In this document: in pieces, positions 7,233-12,483 of the stretch | Layout: each line of letters opens with the position of its first letter | How positions within the stretch are numbered: the stretch's first letter is position 1 | Origin: an uncultured Selenomonadales bacterium | GTDB lineage: Bacteria > Bacillota > Negativicutes > Selenomonadales > Selenomonadaceae | NCBI GenBank assembly: GCA_937915885.1 | Contig: CALGGP010000287.1 | Span: 1-12,483 of the forward strand | Direction: 5' to 3' | DNA: 12,483 nucleotides | Made by a program: the position numbers and the translations under genes | Notes under the pieces: generated by a model | Told to the model about the DNA's origin: nothing | The model's database searches: none | The model's input: the letters and a program-made list of their open reading frames with translations, nothing else

Positions 7233-8390
7233 TCAGAGCGTCAACGAATCGATCTCGGCGCGCAATTGTTTTTTGATCGCGATCGATTGACGGTACCGTT
7301 TCTTCTCGCGGATCAGCGCCGCCTTCAATATTTTCAGCCCTTCCGTCCGAAGCCAACCGATAAATTCTCTCCGCGCGGAGCAATTGGGATATCGCGCCTC
7401 CAACGTGCCGAACGCGTTGACCGCCTCGAACGCGCAGCCCCCATGACACAGCTCCCAATCCGAACAATTTTTGCAGTCGTTTGATCGGAGATATTGTTGA
7501 CGCCCGCGAATTTTTTCCGCGTTGACGGAATTATACAGCTCGAGCAGCGATTGATCCCGAAGGTTGCCGTAAGTAAAATGCCGCGCGGCGTTGTCTCGAC
7601 CGCAAAAGCCCGTTTCGCCGTCGGGGTAAACGCTGATAAAATCTCGACCGCAACTGCCGTTGAATGCGCACTCGCGAAGCGGCGTCGAGCCTATGATCGC
7701 GTCAAGAGTTTCGTCGAGCGGATCAATGACGTCCGGAATTTCGACGGACAACGAGCGCTCGAGCAGGCGTTTCATCACGTCGACATACGCAGTGTAAAGT
7801 TCGACGATGTCTCGACGGTCGGCGGCGCGCCCGCACGCAATCACCGGCTGAATCTTCGGGTGCAGGCTGTGCTCGAGAATGAAGTCGAAGAGTTTATCGG
7901 CGTTGACGGCGGAGTTGAGCACCATCAGCGTCCCGACATTCAAGCCCGCCGCCCGCATTTTTTTGATGTTGTCGAGAATGATCGCGGCGGTCGGACGGTC
8001 GTCCTTCGTTCGACGGAATTGATCATGAATCTCGGGATAACCGTCGAGCGAAACGCCCACGCCAATCTCATTCGTCTTGAAAAATTCAATCCAATCGTCG
8101 TCGACCAGCGTCCCGTTCGTCTGCATCAAAAATTTTATGTGATACTCGCTCAAATGCTCCCGCGCGTACTCGATCAGCCGCGTCAAATTTTCTCGACCGT
8201 AGAGGAGCGGCTCGCCGCCGTGAAACAAAAATTCGGCGTCCCGCGTCGGCAGCCGATCGAGCAACGGCGGCAATTCATTGACGAGCTTAAAAAAAATTTC
8301 TTCCGGCATGCGGCGGCTCGGTTGGTCACCCTCACTGCAATACGAACAGTTCAAATTACACGCCGTCGTCATTTTCAAGATGATCTGCAT
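7233..8390 (-). CDS. radical SAM/SPASM peptide- or protein-modifying enzyme (385 aa)
   Basis: A radical SAM enzyme with a complete SPASM domain, similar in layout to sulfatase-maturing enzymes and RiPP maturases. The barrel starts at once with CNLNCSYC (Cys11, Cys15, Cys18), then GGEP (58-61), QTNGTL (90-95) and SLDG (114-117). The C-terminal cysteines are Cys241, 247, 263, 306, 309, 315, 319 and 337, enough for two auxiliary 4Fe-4S clusters. SPASM enzymes act on peptide or protein side chains. No sulfatase gene is present, so a sulfatase-maturing role is unlikely here. The start ATG overlaps the upstream dynamin stop as TGATG, and I see no good ribosome binding site, so translation is probably coupled to the dynamin gene. 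The basic C-terminal extension (345-385) ends in LRAEIDSLTL, much like the end of that dynamin. Confidence 0.9.
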   Translation of the reverse strand: MQIILKMTTACNLNCSYCSEGDQPSRRMPEEIFFKLVNELPPLLDRLPTRDAEFLFHGGEPLLYGRENLTRLIEYAREHLSEYHIKFLMQTNGTLVDDDWIEFFKTNEIGVGVSLDGYPEIHDQFRRTKDDRPTAAIILDNIKKMRAAGLNVGTLMVLNSAVNADKLFDFILEHSLHPKIQPVIACGRAADRRDIVELYTAYVDVMKRLLERSLSVEIPDVIDPLDETLDAIIGSTPLRECAFNGSCGRDFISVYPDGETGFCGRDNAARHFTYGNLRDQSLLELYNSVNAEKIRGRQQYLRSNDCKNCSDWELCHGGCAFEAVNAFGTLEARYPNCSARREFIGWLRTEGLKILKAALIREKKRYRQSIAIKKQLRAEIDSLTL

Positions 8391-10144
8391 CAGAGTTTTA
8401 ACCCGTTGAGTTCCGCGCGGAGCGCCTCGATCTCGCGCCGCATGCTCCGAACAAACTGCTCGCGATCCGCAAAATACGTGTCGCGCAATTTTTCAAGACA
8501 CGCGTTCGTCTGAGTGCGCGCGTAATTTTCCGCCTGCGGCATCAAACTTTGAACGAACTCGTCAAAATTCGTGCCGACATCGACCGTCTGAGACTCCGTC
8601 CGCGTCCTATATTTCGTCTCGTAATACTCCGCCCCGAACCAACCTTTGACGCGCTCCCAAAATCCGCGCGGAGGACGCGACACCGTATAACTTTCGCTGT
8701 AGGAGTGCTCGATTTGCGCGGTCTTTTTTGTGAGCGCCGCCGTCGAAAGATTTGCCTTGACCGTCGGCATCTCCCGACTCTGATAGTCGTCAATCACCTT
8801 CCGCATCTGAGTGTTGAGCTGAGCGTTGAGCGTCGACTGCAAAATTTGTTCGACCGTCGAATTGATCGTCGAAGTGCTCACGTTCGAGCCGCGCTTGACT
8901 TGCCGATTCCACTCCGCCGCCCGCTGATGCAACTCGTTTTGCAATTCGTAGCAGACGCTTCGCACCGTCGCCTCCGATATCCGACTCATGCCTTGCTTGT
9001 AATTTTCGATCGCCGCCGACATTCCGTCGAGATCGCCGTCGAATTTCGCAAGGTCGTCGATGATGCCGGCGATAAAACCGTTAAGCTGCCGACGCGGATT
9101 TGCCTGCTTTCGAGCGATCGCGTTGTCGCTGACCTTGTCGCCGAGAATTTTCATGAGCTTATCGAGATTACTGCCGCGAAATTTTTCTTCGTCATTCTGC
9201 TCGACCGCCTCATTCGCCAGCGCCGTCGACACGCTCAACGCACGAAACTTTTTCTCGTCGATGTTCGGATATTTTTTCTTCACTCGAGCGCAGCTGTCGT
9301 CCTCCTGCAACTTGCGATTCTCCGGCGTCTTGGGCATCAGCACGCTGATAATTTCGCCGTCATCGTCGACGTCCTCATCGGCAAAATCCGACTTCGTTAT
9401 GACGATCAGCGCCTCTTGCCCTTCCTTGTTGAGCTTCTCGATATACTTCATATCGTCCTGCAGAGCGACCGCCGCGCTGTTCATCAAAAAAATGCACATG
9501 TCGGTGTAGGACAGATACTCCTCGACGAGTTTTGTCATGTCGAGCGTATCGCCGACCTTGCCGACCGCGCCCGTGCCCGGCGAATCCACCCAACGCAAGC
9601 CGCTCAACGTAAAATATTGAATTGCGCCCGTCGTGTCGGTGACGCCCTCGGTAAACCACGTGTCGCCGCGTTGATCCTTGCTGATGTCGCCGGTATCGCG
9701 CCCCTTCTCCTCCGTCTCGAATATCGGCTTCGGAATGTGTTTATATCGATTGTCGAACGGCGCGTTGACGAGTTTCTTGCCGGCGAAAAAATTTCCGAGC
9801 GAACTCTTACCGGCTTTGACCGCTCCGAACACCATCACGACCAAAAATTTTTCGTTCTTGCGAATGAACTCTTTACCCTTGCGATCGGCTTCGACCTTAT
9901 CTTGCCACGTCGACACCACCGCCCGAAGATTTTCCAGAGATTTTTTCGCGGCTTGAGCGACGGCATCCCGACCGTCCGTCTTGAGCGATTGCGCGGGCTT
10001 GAAAACATTATCCTCAAATTTTTTCAGCAGGATCGGAATGCGATCGCTGCGATTGTCGAGCGTCTGAGAGAACGCGTCAAGGTCGTGTTGCATCTTGTCG
10101 AGCTTGACGAAGAACTCTTCGACCGTGTTGACGATGTAATTCAT
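8390..10144 (-). CDS. dynamin-like GTPase (584 aa)
   Basis: Large GTPase, third gene of the operon. A helical N-terminal region of about 100 residues precedes the GTPase domain: G1 GAVKAGKSS (107-115), a GVTDTTGA switch (167-174), G3 DSPG (187-190) and a canonical-type G4 TKSD (250-253). A helical stalk region follows (about 350-480). Next comes an aromatic, basic patch PPRGFWERVKGWFGAEYY (491-508) that looks like a membrane-inserting tip, then a C-terminal helix ending in LRAELNGLKL. No transmembrane segment is seen. The architecture fits bacterial dynamin-like proteins, which often work as unequal pairs at membranes; the partner here could be the 576-residue protein. AAAGGAG lies 8 bases before the ATG and inside the end of the upstream gene, with one base between that stop and this start. 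The exact subfamily is uncertain. Confidence 0.87.
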   Translation of the reverse strand: MNYIVNTVEEFFVKLDKMQHDLDAFSQTLDNRSDRIPILLKKFEDNVFKPAQSLKTDGRDAVAQAAKKSLENLRAVVSTWQDKVEADRKGKEFIRKNEKFLVVMVFGAVKAGKSSLGNFFAGKKLVNAPFDNRYKHIPKPIFETEEKGRDTGDISKDQRGDTWFTEGVTDTTGAIQYFTLSGLRWVDSPGTGAVGKVGDTLDMTKLVEEYLSYTDMCIFLMNSAAVALQDDMKYIEKLNKEGQEALIVITKSDFADEDVDDDGEIISVLMPKTPENRKLQEDDSCARVKKKYPNIDEKKFRALSVSTALANEAVEQNDEEKFRGSNLDKLMKILGDKVSDNAIARKQANPRRQLNGFIAGIIDDLAKFDGDLDGMSAAIENYKQGMSRISEATVRSVCYELQNELHQRAAEWNRQVKRGSNVSTSTINSTVEQILQSTLNAQLNTQMRKVIDDYQSREMPTVKANLSTAALTKKTAQIEHSYSESYTVSRPPRGFWERVKGWFGAEYYETKYRTRTESQTVDVGTNFDEFVQSLMPQAENYARTQTNACLEKLRDTYFADREQFVRSMRREIEALRAELNGLKL

Positions 10145-10145
10145 T

Positions 10146-10568
10146 TTAACCGCTCCTTTCAGCGTTTAACTCCAACTCGTCAATGCGCGCGATCATCTGA
10201 TCGATCTTTGCAAGCGCCGCCTTCTCCCGAGCGATCTCACTGTCGAGCTCGCGCCTCATATCGTCCTTGACGGCGTCGACCACATTTGACGGTTTAGCGT
10301 TCGACAGCGAAGAATAATTTTTTTCGTCCTTCAGCTGTCTGATGCGCGCATTGAAGTCCGTCTGCAACGCATTACTCTGCCGTCCGACGTCCGAGGCAAG
10401 ACGATTGACTTGATTTTGCTTGTCGTTGATCGCGCTGACCATGCCCGCGTCGCCATACTGCCGATGATTGCTGTGATTGCTGTGATCGCTGTAATCCCGA
10501 TAATCGCTGTAGTCGCTGTGCGTGATGATCACGCCGCCGACGATCAGCGCGCCCGCTATAAATGCCAT
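10146..10568 (-). CDS. membrane-anchored coiled-coil protein with aromatic-X-Asp/Asn triplet repeats (140 aa)
   Basis: I do not recognise a family. Residues 2-15 form one hydrophobic, glycine-containing segment (AFIAGALIVGGVII), a probable membrane anchor or uncleaved signal. Immediately after it come eight triplets, residues 17-40, in which the first position is always His or Tyr (His17, Tyr20, Tyr23, Tyr26, His29, His32, His35, Tyr38) and the third is Asp, Asn or Gln. The remainder is helical with two likely coiled coils (about 43-82 and 98-137). It sits between two GTPase genes in the operon, 19 bases after the first and 1 base before the second, with GGGAGG 9 bases before its ATG. It could be a membrane scaffold for the GTPases, a substrate of the operon's radical SAM enzymes, or a metal-binding stalk; all three are inference. 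Confidence 0.82.
   Translation of the reverse strand: MAFIAGALIVGGVIITHSDYSDYRDYSDHSNHSNHRQYGDAGMVSAINDKQNQVNRLASDVGRQSNALQTDFNARIRQLKDEKNYSSLSNAKPSNVVDAVKDDMRRELDSEIAREKAALAKIDQMIARIDELELNAERSG
10449..10520 (-). repeat. 9-base degenerate tandem repeat encoding aromatic-X-Asp/Asn/Gln triplets
   Basis: Eight in-frame 9-base units of the form (TAY or CAY)-(mostly AGC)-(GAY or AAY). Two adjacent units are exact copies (CACAGCAAT), while the others differ at third codon positions and still keep the residue pattern. That suggests repeat expansion followed by selection for the protein register. Confidence 0.8.
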
Positions 10569-10587
10569 TGTCCTTGCCCTCCCGTCG

Positions 10588-11490
10588 TCAATACCGCGCT
10601 CGATCGCGGCTGTGCTGATTGCGCAGATCGTTCAACTCGCTCCGCGCGGAGTCGAGCCGCGATTGCGCGTTCCTCAATTGCTGTCGATCGTATCTGTAAC
10701 TGTCGACCGCCGACTGCACCTTATACAAAAAATCGCGCTGCCGACTTTCGAGCGCTGAAGTCTTTCGCGTGATCTCCTTCTGCAATCGATCGCGCTCGGC
10801 GGCAATTTCGATCATCAGCTCCTGTTTCGAGCGCTGGATTCGTTGTTGACGGAGGGCGTGATTTTCTTGGCGCCAGTTACCGACGTTGTGACTGATGAAC
10901 GTGCGCAATTTGAGGATGCCGCTTTTTTCGATGAGCACCCTTTTATTTTCGGCGCTGCCCTTTTTATATCGAGAGTTGGAGATGAGGAAGACGGGAAAAT
11001 CCTTGCCGCCGCAATTGCTTTCGATGTCGGAGAGGATTTTTTGTTTGATGGCGTTGACGCCGCTTTCGGACTCGGCGTCGAGGAACGTCAGCGCCAGGCA
11101 GAAATGGCTCCAAAAATATTTTTCGCCGAGCACGCCCTTGATAATATTAATGGCGTTGAGCTCGTTGCGCTTGAGTTCGCCCGCCTTGACGGTGTGCACG
11201 AAGACGATCATGTTGGCGCGCTTGTAAGCGTTATAGGCTTCAATATCGTCGGATTCTTCGGCGTTGAGCCCGGGCGTGTCGACGAGGTAAACGTCTTGGA
11301 GCCATGGTTCTTCCTTCGACACAACGGTTTCGCGGATATCGTTCTCGGCGAAAACGGTCTTATCGAGCAGGGAATTGAACAGCGAACTTTTACCGTGATT
11401 CATCGAGCCGACGTTGATGATGAGAATTTTTTTGGAGTCTTCATCGATTGCCGCGAGCTTGCGCCGGAACTCTTCAACATAATCTTTCAA
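10588..11490 (-). CDS. small dynamin-family-type GTPase with C-terminal coiled coil (300 aa)
   Basis: First gene of the operon. The GTPase domain shows G1 GSMNHGKSS (28-36), a Thr-containing switch (about 55), G3 DTPG (71-74) and no clear NKxD; the equivalent strand reads ALTFLDAES (133-141), so guanine specificity may be relaxed. The segment NKRVLIEKSG (182-191) is nearly identical to NKPVLIEKSG in the 576-residue GTPase of the same operon, which implies close kinship. Residues 210-295 form a long charged coiled coil. No membrane segment is seen. The start is TTG at 11490, since the frame closes with TGA three codons upstream. AAAGGTG, 9 bases before it, is an acceptable ribosome binding site. 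It resembles the smaller partners of bacterial dynamin systems, but assignment to LeoB or LeoC would be a guess. Confidence 0.85.
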   Translation of the reverse strand: MKDYVEEFRRKLAAIDEDSKKILIINVGSMNHGKSSLFNSLLDKTVFAENDIRETVVSKEEPWLQDVYLVDTPGLNAEESDDIEAYNAYKRANMIVFVHTVKAGELKRNELNAINIIKGVLGEKYFWSHFCLALTFLDAESESGVNAIKQKILSDIESNCGGKDFPVFLISNSRYKKGSAENKRVLIEKSGILKLRTFISHNVGNWRQENHALRQQRIQRSKQELMIEIAAERDRLQKEITRKTSALESRQRDFLYKVQSAVDSYRYDRQQLRNAQSRLDSARSELNDLRNQHSRDRARY

Positions 11491-11525
11491 CGTTGATCAC
11501 ACCTTTCCTTCTAAAATGACAGCGT

Positions 11526-11552
11526 ATTATAAAAAAAAAAAACGGTTGTCAA
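11526..11552 (-). promoter_or_regulatory. promoter of the dynamin/radical SAM operon with a 12-base T tract in its spacer
   Basis: On the minus strand a perfect -35 TTGACA (11547-11552) and a perfect -10 TATAAT (11526-11531) are separated by only 15 bases, mostly a T homopolymer; the A run on the plus strand is 12 long (11531-11542). TAATAC, two bases further on, would give 17. Transcription would start near 11519, about 29 bases before the TTG. Changes in tract length would alter spacing and promoter strength. Confidence 0.65.
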
Positions 11553-11594
11553 GCATTTTTAGGGAAAAAATTTTTTCGACGGCGCGGGCGATTG

Positions 11595-11603
11595 TGATAT
11601 AAT
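11595..11603 (+). promoter_or_regulatory. extended -10 promoter of murI
   Basis: TGATATAAT is a perfect extended -10 (TGnTATAAT). No good -35 is seen; the best at 17-base spacing is TTCGAC (11575-11580), just after an A6T6 tract that could bend the DNA or help polymerase binding. The murI start is 35 bases downstream. Confidence 0.65.
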
Positions 11604-11638
11604 CGGCGCGGAAAATTTTTGTAGTGAGGCGATGACAA

Positions 11639-12421
11639 TTGAGGGTGGCGTTTTTCGACTCGGGGATCGGAGGCTTGAGCGTGATGCATCGGGCGCTGAG
11701 CATGTTGCCTGCGGACGAGTTCATATTTTTCGCGGACGAAGATCATGTGCCGTACGGAGTGCGCTCGCCCGACGAAGTTTTGACGTTGGTCGATGATGCC
11801 TTCCGATTTTTGATGACGCTTGACGTCAACGCGGTGGTGGTGGCGTGCAACACGGCGACTTCGGCGGCGGTACGAGAGATGCGTCGTCGATATGATATTC
11901 CGATCGTGGGGATGGAGCCGGCGGTGAAGTTGGCGTTTGATCTCTACGGCGCGCGAAAAGTACTGGTGACGGCGACACCGATCACGATCAACGGGGAGAA
12001 AATCAAGCGTTTGATCGCTCGGCTCGACCGCGCGGAGTATGTAGAGCTGTTGGCGTTGCCGAATCTCGTTGACTTTGCGGAGCGGCAGGAGTTTGAATCG
12101 GACGCCGTTGAAGAATATCTCCGTCGAGCGTTGGCGCCGTATGATCTGAAAAATTTTTCGTCGATCGTCTTGGGCTGCACGCATTTCAATTATTTCAAGG
12201 ACACGTTGAGGAAAATTTTGCCGTCGAATGTGCGATTTGTGGACGGCAACGAGGGGACGCTTCGGGAGTTGGCGCGGCGCATGAATATAAAACCGTCGGC
12301 TCCGCGCGGAAGGATCGGCGTGAAATATTTTTATTCGTGTCGAGCGATCGAAGGAGCGGCGGAGTTGGATCGGATTGAAAAATATTTGCGGAGGCTCGAC
12401 CGCATGCTCGACATTGATTGA
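11639..12421 (+). CDS. murI: MurI, glutamate racemase (260 aa)
   Basis: MurI converts L-glutamate to D-glutamate for peptidoglycan in the cytoplasm. Visible family features are DSGIGGLSV with Asp7 and Ser8, a DxVPYG-type segment ending at Gly40, and the two catalytic cysteines in ACNTATS (Cys70) and GCTHFNYF (Cys180, followed by His182). Its length is normal. The start is taken as the TTG at 11639, with GAGG at 11626-11629 nine bases upstream; GTG at 11645 in the same frame is a possible alternative. The gene is divergent from the dynamin operon and has its own extended -10 promoter. Aspartate racemases share the fold, but the spacing and motifs match MurI. Confidence 0.95.
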   Translation: MRVAFFDSGIGGLSVMHRALSMLPADEFIFFADEDHVPYGVRSPDEVLTLVDDAFRFLMTLDVNAVVVACNTATSAAVREMRRRYDIPIVGMEPAVKLAFDLYGARKVLVTATPITINGEKIKRLIARLDRAEYVELLALPNLVDFAERQEFESDAVEEYLRRALAPYDLKNFSSIVLGCTHFNYFKDTLRKILPSNVRFVDGNEGTLRELARRMNIKPSAPRGRIGVKYFYSCRAIEGAAELDRIEKYLRRLDRMLDID

Positions 12422-12483
12422 TCCCGCCCGAAAATCAATGCGTAATTGGGGCGACGGAAAAAAATTTTTTCCCCACCCACCCG
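12422..12483. other. spacer after murI with A7T6 palindrome and C-run array
   Basis: After the murI stop the spacer holds ATCCCGCCCG (12421-12430, sharing the last base of the stop codon), GGGG (12448-12451), an A7T6 tract (12458-12470) flanked as GG/CC, and C4AC3AC3 up to the window end. GGAAAAAA / TTTTTTCC could form a hairpin, but it lacks a following T run. No gene is seen; termination of murI here is possible but not shown. Confidence 0.4.

Noticed and set aside
7233..8390. Anaerobic sulfatase-maturing enzyme
   Set aside because: The fold and cysteine pattern fit, but there is no sulfatase gene nearby and the operon context points to another substrate.
3694..11490. Recently acquired mobile island
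   Set aside because: I see no transposase, integrase, tRNA or direct repeats at its borders, and the operon shares the TCCGCGCGGA decamer and general base use with the housekeeping genes.
12456..12472. Intrinsic terminator of murI
   Set aside because: GGAAAAAA/TTTTTTCC can pair, but the stem is nearly all A-T and no T run follows it.

Overview
The window is a densely coded, moderately GC-rich stretch of a bacterial chromosome with 11 genes and no gene-free gap above 150 bases. It suggests an anaerobic Bacillota, possibly of the Negativicutes. The reasons are a transketolase split into two genes, QueH close to RuvB, strong AGGAGG-type ribosome binding sites, frequent TTG starts and oxygen-sensitive radical SAM enzymes. 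The taxon is inferred, not shown.

Layout. Positions 69-1091 (+) encode RuvB, the Holliday-junction helicase. Convergent to it, 1120-2887 (-) holds the two transketolase subunit genes, which overlap by 8 bases. Divergent from those, 2969-3577 (+) encodes QueH, the epoxyqueuosine reductase. A 116-base convergent spacer with a long GC-rich hairpin and a 7-base tandem repeat follows. From 11490 down to 3694 (-) runs a tight six-gene operon. At the right end, divergent from the operon, 11639-12421 (+) encodes glutamate racemase MurI.

The operon is the point of interest. In transcription order it encodes: (1) a 300-residue GTPase with a C-terminal coiled coil; (2) a 140-residue protein with one N-terminal membrane segment, a run of eight aromatic-X-Asp/Asn/Gln triplets and coiled coils; (3) a 584-residue dynamin-like GTPase; (4) a radical SAM/SPASM enzyme, coupled to gene 3 by a TGATG overlap; (5) a B12-binding-type radical SAM enzyme with a C-terminal winged-helix-like segment; (6) a second large dynamin-like GTPase of 576 residues with a long hydrophobic region. 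Three GTPases of this kind recall LeoABC of enterotoxigenic E. coli and other bacterial dynamin pairs linked to membrane remodelling and phage defence. I know of no described system that joins them to two radical SAM enzymes.

A working hypothesis is that the radical SAM pair modifies a partner encoded in the same operon. The best candidate is the triplet-repeat protein, because its aromatic-X-Asp/Asn spacing matches the three-residue cyclophane motif that some SPASM enzymes use. The finished complex would then act at the membrane with the GTPases. The promoter carries a 12-base homopolymer in its spacer, which could make expression switchable. A hairpin plus a four-tract G-run lies in front of the B12 enzyme.

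The operon shares the over-represented decamer TCCGCGCGGA with the housekeeping genes around it, so it is not obviously a recent arrival.
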